Below are positions 52,709-60,596 of a stretch of 64,000 nucleotides of DNA, in pieces (position 1 is the first letter of the stretch; each line of letters opens with the position of its first letter). Source of the DNA: CAVVMA01 sp963788205. Its GTDB lineage: Bacteria > Desulfobacterota > Binatia > Binatales > Binataceae. Where the stretch lies: assembly GCA_963788205.1 (NCBI GenBank), contig CAWBGG010000007.1:496001-560000 (forward strand), read 5' to 3'. The translations under genes and the position numbers were made by a program. Below the pieces are notes generated by a model, which saw only the letters and a program-made list of their open reading frames with translations, did not search any database and was not told where the DNA came from.

Positions 52709-52924
52709 ATGAGCGACTGGGTCGAAACGCCGGAATCGTCGAACGTTGCTCGCTTCCGCTACATCGAGACGGAGCGGGTACTCTCCGTCGAGTTCAAGAA
52801 TGGTTCGACATACAACTACTACGACGTGCCAGAGGCGCTATTCGATCAGATGAGTGCCGCCTCATCAAAGGGCCGGTTCTTGGCGCAGAATGTCAAGGGA
52901 ACGTATCGCTACGCGAGAACCTGA
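52709..52924 (+). CDS. KTSC-domain small protein
   Basis: A 71-aa single-domain protein: SNVARFRYIETERVLSVEF, then GSTYNYYDVPEALFDQM, and SSKGRFLAQNVKGTYRY, which is the KTSC domain (named for the lysyl-tRNA synthetase C terminus). KTSC proteins often occur on phages and plasmids, and their biochemical role is unknown. Five bases separate it from HerA, so it is co-transcribed with the defence genes; it may be an adaptor, sensor or inhibitor of the complex (speculation). Confidence 0.88.
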   Translation: MSDWVETPESSNVARFRYIETERVLSVEFKNGSTYNYYDVPEALFDQMSAASSKGRFLAQNVKGTYRYART

Positions 52925-52938
52925 CGCGCTTGTGATGT

Positions 52939-52957
52939 CCCCGAAATTTCGACGGGG
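52939..52957. terminator. Weak hairpin after the KTSC gene
   Basis: CCCCG and CGGGG arms (52939-52943 and 52953-52957) with a 9-base loop, 14 bases after the KTSC stop; the overlapping CGAAATTTCG is also a perfect palindrome. There is no T-run after the stem, so this is at best a weak terminator or a transcript-end hairpin. Confidence 0.3.
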
Positions 52958-52988
52958 CGAGTCGATCTCGGACGGACGTGGATTGGCA

Positions 52989-53170
52989 AAGATGCCGGCG
53001 CCGACGATCGCGCCGATACCGAGCGCGGTCAAATCGATCGCGCCCAGCGCGCGCTTGAGGCCGCCCTCATGAGTCTCGCAATCCGACATCAGCGCGGCGA
53101 CGGATTTGCGCCGGAAAATCTGCTCGAGCAGGCTGGCAGAGGCGTTGGACATAGTGGGCGAGTTCAACAT
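52989..53170 (-). pseudogene. 5' fragment of the amino acid permease gene
   Basis: A truncated copy of the permease gene. ATG 53170 opens MLNSPTMSNASASLLEQIF and follows the complete protein to GIGAIVGAGIF, then the frame runs into unrelated sequence. Differences from the complete copy (for example LRE versus LLE, PALMAD versus AALMSD) show the copies have diverged for some time or came from different strains. It retains the bases just upstream of its start codon, so it could still be transcribed antisense into the defence island. Confidence 0.88.
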
Positions 53171-53191
53171 TTGCCGACCCTGCGGTCAATG
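52989..53191. repeat. Island 3 flank, right copy of the permease 5' end
   Basis: Partner of 47943-48145 (8 mismatches in 203 bases). It includes the permease fragment and 21 bases upstream of its ATG. Beyond it the sequence runs into the 3' end of ribF, which presumably was the original upstream neighbour of the permease gene. Confidence 0.95.
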
Positions 53192-53249
53192 CAGACCTGT
53201 GGCCAATGCAAGCGCCTGCGGATCATCGCTGCGCGGAGCCGAGTACGAG

Positions 53250-54206
53250 CTACGCCCGGGCAAGAATCTCTTTGGCGCGGCGGATGTCGAGCGCGATCTG
53301 ATCGCTGAGCGCGGCGGGGGAATCGAATTTCCGCTCGGGGCGAATTCGCTCCACCAGCTCGAGCTTGATCCTCATCCCGTAGAGTTTGCGATCGAATTCG
53401 AAGATGTGCGCTTCTATCGAACGCTGCGCCTCGTCGAAAGTCGGGCGCATCCCGATATTCGTAATCGACGGATAGAGTCCGTCTTCGAGGATCACCCGGG
53501 TCGCGTAGACGCCGTCGGGCGGCACGCATTCGCTCTCGGATTCCAGGTTGGCGGTGGGAAAACCGATCTTTCTGCCGCGTTCGCGCCCACGCACGACGCG
53601 TCCGCCCAAAAAGTGGTAGCGGCCCAGCAGATCGGACACGCCCTTTAAGTCCGCGGTCGCGATCAGCTCACGAACCTTGGTCGAGCTGACCTCGACACCA
53701 GCCGCCTTGACCGGACCGACTACTGTCACCTCGAAGCCAAACTCGCGTCCCAGCTCGACCATCACGGAGGCGTTGCCCGCGCGCTGGTGTCCGAAGCTCA
53801 CGCTATGGCCGACGACGACCGCGCGCGCGCCGATCTTGCCGAGGATGTAATCACGCACGAATTCGCGTGGGCCGATCCGGCTGAAATCCAGCGTGAAAGC
53901 GATCACGATCACGCCGTCGATTCCGGAGCGGCGTAGCAGATCGAGCTTGTCCTCCGGCGCCAGAATCAACCGCGGCGCGCGTGTCGGCGCCAGCACTTTG
54001 GCGGGCAGCGGATCGAAGGTCAGGGCGAAGGCGGTGCCGCGTTCGGCGTGGGCGTAATCGATCGCGGTCTTGAGGATCGCGCGATGGCCAAGATGGACGC
54101 CGTCAAAGTTCCCCAGCGCCACCACCGGCCGCGCCGCGGGCTTGAGCGCGTCGAGATCGCGGATGATTCCCATCGGCAGAGCGTGGCGTGCCTTGGCCGT
54201 CTTCAT
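53250..54206 (-). CDS. ribF: Bifunctional riboflavin kinase / FAD synthetase
   Basis: A 318-aa enzyme converting riboflavin to FMN and FAD. The N-terminal FAD synthetase nucleotidyltransferase has ALGNFDGVHLGH (HxGH-like) and VSSTKVRELI; the C-terminal flavokinase barrel has RGRKIGFPTANL and NIGMRPTF. The length is normal. It follows cpoB by 40 bases on the same strand and may be the last gene of the tol-pal operon; the duplicated permease fragment lies just downstream. Confidence 0.95.
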   Translation of the reverse strand: MKTAKARHALPMGIIRDLDALKPAARPVVALGNFDGVHLGHRAILKTAIDYAHAERGTAFALTFDPLPAKVLAPTRAPRLILAPEDKLDLLRRSGIDGVIVIAFTLDFSRIGPREFVRDYILGKIGARAVVVGHSVSFGHQRAGNASVMVELGREFGFEVTVVGPVKAAGVEVSSTKVRELIATADLKGVSDLLGRYHFLGGRVVRGRERGRKIGFPTANLESESECVPPDGVYATRVILEDGLYPSITNIGMRPTFDEAQRSIEAHIFEFDRKLYGMRIKLELVERIRPERKFDSPAALSDQIALDIRRAKEILARA

Positions 54207-54246
54207 CGTGGTCTGGTCCCGCGACGGTGCGGGACCCGCATCGGGA

Positions 54247-55061
54247 CTAGCTCTGCAGGTCCATCATCATCTGGTTGGCGCGCGAAGCCTCGGGACTGTC
54301 GCTGTGATCGGCCAGCAGCTTCTGCAAGGTGAGGCGCGCGTCGATCTTGTCGTTGAGCTTGAGGAAGGCTTCGGCTTCGCGCAGCAGCGCAGAGCTGGCG
54401 AAGCGTCCTTTGGGGTAGCGCATCACGAGGTCGTTGAATTGCAGGATCGACTGATCGTATTTACCCGACTCGAACAGCGCGTTGGCCGAAAAGTACTCGG
54501 CCGGCTCGGCGAGCGGCGACTTGGGAAACCTTTTCTGGAACTGGCTGAATCTCGCGGCCGCATTCTGATACTGCCCGCCCTTCATCTCCTGCAAGCCCTG
54601 TTGATAGAGCTTTGCACCCGGACCGGAAGACGGCGCGCTGAGTTCCTTGTCGAGGTCGGCCTGCCAATCGGGAGCCGTGGGCGGGGCCGGCGTGGCTGCC
54701 GGGACCGCGATCGGAGGTGCGCCCGCGGCGGCGTCGCACCGGCCTCCGGAGCAGTCGAGACCGTCCCGGTTTGCATCGCGCTGACCGAGGCCTCCAGCTT
54801 GTTCAGACGATCCTCTAGCGCGGCGATCTGATCGCTGGCGCTCTGGCCGCCGGCGGAGCCGTGCGAAATTTCTTCGATCTCCGAATGCTGAGTGCGCAGT
54901 TGCTGCGTGAGCTCCTGGATCTGCTGGTTCTGCGAGGCGATCATCTCGCGGATCTGCATCTGATCGCCGCGCAGCTCGGCGATGTCAGACTGACCGCATC
55001 CGGCCAATGCCAGCGCGGCGACGGCCGCAAGCACGATAGCGCTCGAGCGACGCAGGGCCAT
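54247..55061 (-). CDS. cpoB: Tol-Pal system protein CpoB (YbgF), frameshifted
   Basis: The N-terminal frame (from ATG 55061; GGGAG upstream) gives a lipoprotein-like signal (SAIVLAAVAALALAGC), a trimerising coiled coil (IQELTQQLRTQHSEIEEI, ALEDRLNKLEASVSAM) and then breaks in a GC-rich stretch near 54725-54740. The other frame continues with a Pro/Ala linker, LYQQGLQEMKGGQYQNAAAR and the TPR domain to the stop at 54247. A one-base shift in GCCGCCGCGGGCGC rejoins them. CpoB links Tol-Pal to peptidoglycan synthesis at division. An assembly error is more likely than inactivation, because both halves are well preserved. Confidence 0.82.
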
Positions 55062-55090
55062 CTTTGCTGTTCTCCCGGGTTACTCCGCGA

Positions 55091-55663
55091 CTACTCCGAG
55101 ACCACGAAATGCGCGTGCCGGTTGCGCGACCAGCAGCTCTCTTCGTGCTCGGTACAAACCGGGAGCTCCTTGCCGTAGCTGATAGTCGAAATCCGATCGG
55201 CGGCGATTCCCAGCGTGACCAGGTAATCCTTGGCCGCCTGGGCGCGTTTGGCGCCGAGCGCAATGTTGTAGTCTTCGGAGCCGCGTTCGTCGCAATGGCC
55301 TTCGACCTGGACGCGGTTGCTGGCATGCTCACTCAGCCAGGCCGCATTGGTTTTCAGTATCTCACCGTCCTGCGCGCGGACTGTGAAGTCGTTGTACTCG
55401 AAATAGATATCGGTCAACGGGCCGGCGCCTCCGCCAAAGGTGCCATTCTGGAACTTCTTGAGCGAGTTCTGGCCGGGCATGGTCTCCTCACCGAGCGGGT
55501 TTGCGCCGGTCCCTGCGCCGGCGAGGCTGGACCCGGCTTTTTTCTGCGACGAGCATCCGGCGAGCCCGAGCAGGGAAGTCGCCGCCAGGATGGTTAACGC
55601 CACCCCGGCCAGAACCGAGGCTCTATTCGGGTAGCCACCACGACCAGACTGGACTCGTATCAT
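55091..55663 (-). CDS. pal: Peptidoglycan-associated lipoprotein
   Basis: A 190-aa lipoprotein: signal and lipobox SLLGLAGC, a Gly/Ala/Lys-rich linker, and an OmpA-like domain (about 80-188) with VEGHCDERGSEDYNIALG and RAQAAKDYLV that binds diaminopimelate in peptidoglycan. It tethers the outer membrane through TolB and TolA. ATG 55663 lies inside the end of tolB (41-base overlap), which would couple their translation. Confidence 0.93.
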   Translation of the reverse strand: MIRVQSGRGGYPNRASVLAGVALTILAATSLLGLAGCSSQKKAGSSLAGAGTGANPLGEETMPGQNSLKKFQNGTFGGGAGPLTDIYFEYNDFTVRAQDGEILKTNAAWLSEHASNRVQVEGHCDERGSEDYNIALGAKRAQAAKDYLVTLGIAADRISTISYGKELPVCTEHEESCWSRNRHAHFVVSE

Positions 55664-56987
55664 CACCCTTGTCCTCCAACAGCGCGGAAATAATTTTGCC
55701 GGTTTCAACTTGCATTAGATACAGGCGTGCATGCCCACTACGGGTTGAGCTGAAAATGATATAGCGGCCGTCGGGCGACCACGACGCAGACTCATTGGAG
55801 CCTTCGCCTTCGGTCAGGCTGACGGGATCGCCCCCGTCCAGGCCGATTACGCAGATATCGAAGCGCCCGTCGCCGCGGCTTTGATAGGCGATGCGATCGC
55901 CCTTGGGCGAGAAGGCCGGAGTGGTGTTGTAGTTGCCGCTGTAGGTGAGACGGCGCGGCTCGCCGCCACCCAGATCCATCAGATAGATCTGCGGCGACCC
56001 GGCGCGATCAGAAGTGAAGGCGAGCCGGGTCTGGTCGGGCGAAAACGCGGGGCTGACGTTGATCGGGCCGCCATTGGTCAGCGCCCGAATCTCGCGCCCC
56101 GCCGAATCGAGCAGGTGTAGATCGGTCATTCCGCCGTGCTCGATAGCGGCGGCGATATAGCGGCCGTCGGGCGACAGCGCGCCCCCGATCGGAACACCCA
56201 GCAGGCTGCCGATCTGGAGCTCGCGGCGGGCGTGAAGATCGGCCAGATACAGCGCCGGAGCGCCGTGCTTGTACGATAGGTAGAGCAGATTGCGGGTGCT
56301 GCGATCGAACGATGGAAACAGGTTGATGGTGGGATTGTTGGTGACTTTGAAGACGTCCTGCCCGTCGATCGCGGCCGTGTAGATCTCCTTGAAGCGGCCG
56401 GCGCGGGTCGAGACGAACGCGATAGTCGTGTCGAAGGGACCGGGAATGCCGGTAATCGCCTTCAGGACGTCGTCGGCGAAGCGCCGCCCCATCCGGGACA
56501 CATCGTCGCCGTTACCCGTGTACCGCTTGCCCATCATCTGCCGCTGCTGCGCCACGTCGTACAGGCGCGCCTCGAGCGTGATGTCGTTCTCCTTGACGGT
56601 GACGGCGCCCTTGACCAGGAAGTCGGCGTTGAGCGAGCTCCAGTCGGCCATGTTGAATTTGCTCAGCTCGTATCCCGTGTCCTGCGAGTCCTCTATATAG
56701 GCATGTGGATCGACTACGCGCAGGTAGCCGGAGAGTTTCAGGTCATGCGACAGGGTGTCGACAAAAGTGCTCGAAATTTCGTGAAGGTCGTCACCGGCCA
56801 GATTCTTGAGCTCCGGGAGCGCGATCGATGAGAGTTGCGAGCCCGGCCCGACGATCTCCATCCGGATCTTGCCGGAGGACGAGGTGGGCGGGGCCGGCGT
56901 GTTCTGGGCTCGCGCGATCGCGGCCGTGATGACGAGCGTGACGGCGACGATCATGGCGAGGGGGAGTTGCGATACGAACCGTTTCAT
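55623..56987 (-). CDS. tolB: Tol-Pal system beta-propeller protein TolB
   Basis: A 454-aa periplasmic protein. A signal peptide (LPLAMIVAVTLVITAAIARAQ) is followed by the N-terminal TolB domain (IALPELKNL to YTGNGDDVSRMG) and six WD40-like PD40 blades with repeated SPDGRYI and FSPDQTRLAFTS motifs. It cycles between Pal and TolA during envelope constriction. The blades are complete and the length is normal. Confidence 0.96.
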   Translation of the reverse strand: MKRFVSQLPLAMIVAVTLVITAAIARAQNTPAPPTSSSGKIRMEIVGPGSQLSSIALPELKNLAGDDLHEISSTFVDTLSHDLKLSGYLRVVDPHAYIEDSQDTGYELSKFNMADWSSLNADFLVKGAVTVKENDITLEARLYDVAQQRQMMGKRYTGNGDDVSRMGRRFADDVLKAITGIPGPFDTTIAFVSTRAGRFKEIYTAAIDGQDVFKVTNNPTINLFPSFDRSTRNLLYLSYKHGAPALYLADLHARRELQIGSLLGVPIGGALSPDGRYIAAAIEHGGMTDLHLLDSAGREIRALTNGGPINVSPAFSPDQTRLAFTSDRAGSPQIYLMDLGGGEPRRLTYSGNYNTTPAFSPKGDRIAYQSRGDGRFDICVIGLDGGDPVSLTEGEGSNESASWSPDGRYIIFSSTRSGHARLYLMQVETGKIISALLEDKGDDTSPVWSWWLPE

Positions 56988-57059
56988 CTAATCACTTATT
57001 GCCCGGCGACCAGGATTGTCCGTCGTGTGCTCCTGGCAGCGCGCTGGGCGTGCGCCTCG

Positions 57060-58223
57060 TCACGAAGTCATTTCACTGAGTTTGAACACCGCTTCAACAC
57101 CTTCACCGAACTGCGAGCGAAACTTCTGGGGTGGCGGCAGGAACGGTGCGGCACGCCGGATCGCGCGAATCACTGAATCGTCGAACGCGGAATCGTGCGA
57201 GCTCTGCGTGATCTTGACCGCGGTCAGGTTGCCGTCAGCCCCGATCGAAAAGCTTACCGTGGTCTGTAGCTCGCTGTTCCGGCCTGAGAAGTTCCACGCC
57301 TTCCTGATCTTCCCCTCCACCGCCTTATAGTAGAGCAGAAAGTTGGGGTCCTGTTGAATCCCGCCCGTACCGGTTGCCGTGCCTCCGACGCCGACGCCCT
57401 CACCCTCGCTGGCATGGCTGGCGGCCACCGGACCGCCGCCGGATTCGCGTTCTTCGGGCGCCTCCTCTTCCGTATCTTCCGGTTCGTCATTGCTCCGGGA
57501 GAGATGCTCCGCCAGCATTTGCTGGCGCAGCCTGTCGAGCCGCTCCTCGATAGAAGGGGTGCGCTCGGCCTTGGCGATCGCAACCGACGGCTTTGCTAAG
57601 GGCTTCGGATGGCTCGTATGGGGCTTGGACCGCGGCTTGGGCGTAGCGGGCGCCGGGACCGGCGTTATCACCACTGCCGGCGTCGCGGGCAGGGTCGGGG
57701 CCGGAGTGGCAACCGGAGCGGGAGTCGGAGCAGGCGCGGGCGTAGGAGCTGGAGTTGGCGCGAGAGTCGGAGCCGGGGCGGTGGTTGAAGTCGGTGCAGG
57801 AGTCGCAGCGATCGCGGGAGTGGGCGCTGATACGGGCGTGGGCTGTGGAGTCGGCAGCGGCGTCGGTGTGCTGATCACATTAAGCGCGATCGCGTTTTTA
57901 TCTTCGTTCGGCGCCAACGGTTCATTCTTTGCAACGACCTTGGGCTCTTCGACCTTGGCAGGGGCAGGCTTGGTCTCGGGCGGCCCCTCTTCGGCCGGGG
58001 CGGAAAGCTGCGGCAGATGACTACCGAAATCTCCGGCCGGAAGCGCGCCGACCATGTTGACCGAATAGACCTGTGGAGAGTTCTGGGTCGGCCTCAGATA
58101 GCGCGGCAGTACGAAGAAGACCAGCAGCGCCAGGCCGACGTGACCGATCGCGGAGATGGCAATCGCCGCGACATAGCCCATTCGCGACGGTTGCCCATCG
58201 CCGCTACGGTCCCGGCTCTCCAT
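57060..58223 (-). CDS. TolA-like / TonB-family energy transducer
   Basis: A 387-aa protein anchored by one membrane segment (about 20-38, AIAISAIGHVGLALLVFFVLP). A long Pro/Ala/Thr linker (about 90-200) follows, then a helical Arg/Glu-rich segment (SIEERLDRLRQQMLAEHLS) and a C-terminal TonB/TolA domain (YYKAVEGKIRKAWNFSGRN to SFSIGADGNLTAVKITQSS). In this cluster it should be the TolA component, though the domain type is TonB-like. ATG 58223 overlaps tolR by 20 bases; ATG near 58181 is possible. Confidence 0.85.
   Translation of the reverse strand: MESRDRSGDGQPSRMGYVAAIAISAIGHVGLALLVFFVLPRYLRPTQNSPQVYSVNMVGALPAGDFGSHLPQLSAPAEEGPPETKPAPAKVEEPKVVAKNEPLAPNEDKNAIALNVISTPTPLPTPQPTPVSAPTPAIAATPAPTSTTAPAPTLAPTPAPTPAPAPTPAPVATPAPTLPATPAVVITPVPAPATPKPRSKPHTSHPKPLAKPSVAIAKAERTPSIEERLDRLRQQMLAEHLSRSNDEPEDTEEEAPEERESGGGPVAASHASEGEGVGVGGTATGTGGIQQDPNFLLYYKAVEGKIRKAWNFSGRNSELQTTVSFSIGADGNLTAVKITQSSHDSAFDDSVIRAIRRAAPFLPPPQKFRSQFGEGVEAVFKLSEMTS
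57650..57870. repeat. Low-complexity Pro/Ala/Thr-coding repeat in the TolA-like gene
   Basis: Degenerate hexamer-like units (GGAGTC/GGAGCC-type on the plus strand) encode alternating PTPAPAP stretches. This kind of linker spans the periplasm in TolA/TonB proteins and tends to vary in length between strains by slipped-strand events. Confidence 0.6.
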
Positions 58224-58662
58224 GCTTGCCGCCGTTCGGGGCCGACTCGGACTCGGATGCGGGCATCTCGGTGACCATCCCGACGTTCTGGATTCCGGCC
58301 GCCTTGATCGCCGCCATCGCCCGGATCACCGCGCCGTAGGGAACTTCCTCATCGGCGCGGACGAAGACCTGGCGATCAGGGCGCTCGACCGCGATCGCGC
58401 GCAGCTTGTCGGTAAGCTCTTCGGGAGTGAGTTTGGCGTCGTTGAGGTAGACCTCGGCGCTGCGCGTGATCGAAACCACGAACTGCTGCTCTTCGCCGGG
58501 CAGCGCCGCGGCCCTGACCTTGGGCACGCTGACCTCTACGCCCTGCTGGATGATCGGCGCGGTGACCATGAAAATGATCAGCAGCACCAGCATCACGTCG
58601 ACCAGCGGCGTGACGTTGATTTGTGAAACCAGTGAGCCGCGCCGTCCCGCTTCGAAAGCCAT
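58204..58662 (-). CDS. tolR: Tol-Pal system ion-channel subunit TolR (ExbD family)
   Basis: A 152-aa protein with one membrane helix (VTPLVDVMLVLLIIFMVTAP), whose Asp is the conserved proton-carrying residue of TolR/ExbD. A periplasmic domain with VFVRADEEVPYGAVI follows, and the tail is unusually polar (PASESESAPNGGKHGE). It forms the proton-driven motor with TolQ. It starts 9 bases after tolQ ends and overlaps the TolA-like gene by 20 bases. Confidence 0.94.
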   Translation of the reverse strand: MAFEAGRRGSLVSQINVTPLVDVMLVLLIIFMVTAPIIQQGVEVSVPKVRAAALPGEEQQFVVSITRSAEVYLNDAKLTPEELTDKLRAIAVERPDRQVFVRADEEVPYGAVIRAMAAIKAAGIQNVGMVTEMPASESESAPNGGKHGEPGP

Positions 58663-58671
58663 CGCGATTCC

Positions 58672-59376
58672 TTACGAGAGGAAATGCCGTTCGGCGATAT
58701 TGAGAAATTCGGAGGTGAAGTTTTCCATGTCGGTGGCGAGCACGTGCACCCGCGCGGTCAGATAGTTGTAAAACATCTGGGCCGGAATCGCGGCGACCAG
58801 GCCCACCGCGGTGGTGATCAGGGCCTCGGCGATGCCGGGCGCGACCGCCTGGATATTCGATGAATGCGCTGCCGAGAGTCCCAGGAACGCCGTCATGATT
58901 CCCCACACAGTGCCGAACAGGCCGATAAACGGGCAGGTCGATCCGGTGGTGGCGAGGAACGTGATCCCGCCTTCGAGCTTGGTCGCCTCGACGTTGGCCT
59001 GCCGCTTCATCGCGCGGGTCACGTTCTCCACGCCGCCCAGTTCGGTGGTAAATCCGCTTTCGGCGCCCACGGCCTGGCGTTTGGCGCGCGTCAGTCGGAG
59101 CAACTCCTGATAGCCGGCGCGAAAGACCTGCGCGACCGGGCTGTGCTTTTGGCCGAGGCTGGCGGTATGGATGGTGGCGAGGTTTTTTGATTCCCAGAAG
59201 ATCGCCGTGAACTTCTGCGACTCGCGGCGCGCGAGCGAAATCTGCCAGAGCTTGTAGATTATGATGCCCCAGCTTCCGATCGAGAACGCGACCAGCAGAT
59301 AAAGAACGGCCTGGACCACCGGGCCCGTTCCCTGCAACAACTCCACCACCCCAAGGCCATTAGCCGCGTTGGGCAT
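58672..59376 (-). CDS. tolQ: Tol-Pal system ion-channel subunit TolQ (ExbB family)
   Basis: A 234-aa protein with three membrane segments: one near residue 25 and two in the C-terminal half that contain the MotA/ExbB signature GLFGTVWGIMTAF and EALITTAVGLVAAIPA. It uses proton motive force with TolR to drive the TolA-like transducer. It is the first gene of the minus-strand tol-pal operon, divergent from gap. Confidence 0.95.
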   Translation of the reverse strand: MPNAANGLGVVELLQGTGPVVQAVLYLLVAFSIGSWGIIIYKLWQISLARRESQKFTAIFWESKNLATIHTASLGQKHSPVAQVFRAGYQELLRLTRAKRQAVGAESGFTTELGGVENVTRAMKRQANVEATKLEGGITFLATTGSTCPFIGLFGTVWGIMTAFLGLSAAHSSNIQAVAPGIAEALITTAVGLVAAIPAQMFYNYLTARVHVLATDMENFTSEFLNIAERHFLS

Positions 59377-59502
59377 AAAGCGTTCCTGTCGGATTCAAAC
59401 AATCAAGGTATTACAGGGATCGTGTCTCGGCAATGTAGATGGTGGCCGCGGCGCTGAATAATGACGTTCTGGCCGCTTGCGCCGATGATGCGGCTGGCGC
59501 TC

Positions 59503-59508
59503 TATAAT
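59503..59508 (+). promoter_or_regulatory. Consensus -10 hexamer of the gap operon promoter
   Basis: A perfect TATAAT lies 56 bases upstream of the gap start codon. No good -35 is found at 16-18 bases; the nearest TTGCGC is 20 bases away. The hexamer stands out in this GC-rich intergenic region and fits a strong glycolytic promoter. Confidence 0.55.
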
Positions 59509-59564
59509 GGTACTTTTCGGGCCGTGGGGGCTTGGCCTTAGCTGATCAGGGAGGACTCGTTTCT

Positions 59565-60569
59565 GTGACGACCAGGATTGCGATCAACGGCTTCGGCCGT
59601 ATCGGACGGATGGTTTTGCGGGCGGCGCTGGACAACCCGGAGCTGCAAATCGTTGCGGTGAATGACATCACCAGTGCGAAAACGCTGGCGCATCTGCTCA
59701 AGTACGATTCCGTCCACGGACCGCTGAAGCATCCGGTGAAAACCGAAGGTAGTCAGATCATGGCCGGCGGCCAGGCCTTTGAGGTGCTCGCCGAGCGCGA
59801 CCCGGCCAAGCTGCCGTGGACGAAGTTGGGCGTCAAAGTAGTGGTGGAATCGACCGGACTTTTCACCGCGCGCGACAAAGCCGCACTGCATTTGGACGCC
59901 GGCGCGAAAAAGGTCGTGATCAGCGCGCCGGCCGACGGCGCCGACGTAACGCTGTGCCTGGGCGTCAACCAGAACGCCTACGACCCGCACAAGCATCAGG
60001 TGATTTCCAACGCCTCGTGCACCACCAATTGCCTCGCGCCGGTCGCCAAGGTCCTGCACGACAGCTTCGGGATCGTCCACGGCATGATGACCACGGTACA
60101 CGCGTACACCTCCGATCAGATGCTCCAGGACGGGCCGCATCACGACCTGCGGCGGGCGCGCGCAGCAGCACTCTCGATGATTCCCACTTCGACCGGCGCC
60201 GCCAAGGCGATCGGCCTGGTGCTGCCGGCGCTCAAGGGCAAGCTCGACGGCATCGCGGTGCGAGTGCCGACCTCCAACGTCTCGGTGGTCGATCTGACCG
60301 CGGTGGTTGAGCGCGACGCCGACGAAAAATCGGTCAACGCCGCGATGCAAAAGGCGGCCGCGGGCGAGCTCAAGGGAATTCTCCAGTATTCCGACGAGCC
60401 GCTGGTATCGAGCGATTTCAACGGCAATCCCCATTCGTCGATTTTCGACGCGTTGCTCACCAAGGTGATCGACCGGCGGCTGGTCAAGATTTTCGCGTGG
60501 TACGACAATGAATGGGGCTACTCGAACCGCCTCGCCGACATCACGGCCTACGTCGCCAAGGGAGTTTAA
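59565..60569 (+). CDS. gap: Glyceraldehyde-3-phosphate dehydrogenase
   Basis: A 334-aa enzyme that oxidises glyceraldehyde 3-phosphate with NAD(P)+. The N-terminal RIAINGFGRIGRMVLRAA binds the dinucleotide; SNASCTTNCLAPVAK contains the catalytic Cys; the C terminus ends AWYDNEWGYSNRLAD. GTG 59565 with GGGAGGA upstream gives the standard length; the frame opens earlier without family homology. It is the first gene of gap-pgk-tpiA-secG. Confidence 0.96.
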   Translation: MTTRIAINGFGRIGRMVLRAALDNPELQIVAVNDITSAKTLAHLLKYDSVHGPLKHPVKTEGSQIMAGGQAFEVLAERDPAKLPWTKLGVKVVVESTGLFTARDKAALHLDAGAKKVVISAPADGADVTLCLGVNQNAYDPHKHQVISNASCTTNCLAPVAKVLHDSFGIVHGMMTTVHAYTSDQMLQDGPHHDLRRARAAALSMIPTSTGAAKAIGLVLPALKGKLDGIAVRVPTSNVSVVDLTAVVERDADEKSVNAAMQKAAAGELKGILQYSDEPLVSSDFNGNPHSSIFDALLTKVIDRRLVKIFAWYDNEWGYSNRLADITAYVAKGV

Positions 60570-60596
60570 TCCGCGATCGTATCCGGTCTGGCAGCC

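Larger units (their letters stand above)
48146..52988. mobile_element. Island 3: DUF2130-SIR2-HerA-KTSC defence insert
   Basis: A 4.8-kb segment between 203-bp direct repeats of the permease 5' end. All four genes run on the plus strand, coupled by overlaps or a 5-base gap, and base use is visibly less GC-rich than the flanks. No integrase, transposase or terminal inverted repeats are present. The SIR2-HerA pair identifies it as a probable antiphage island. Confidence 0.8.
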
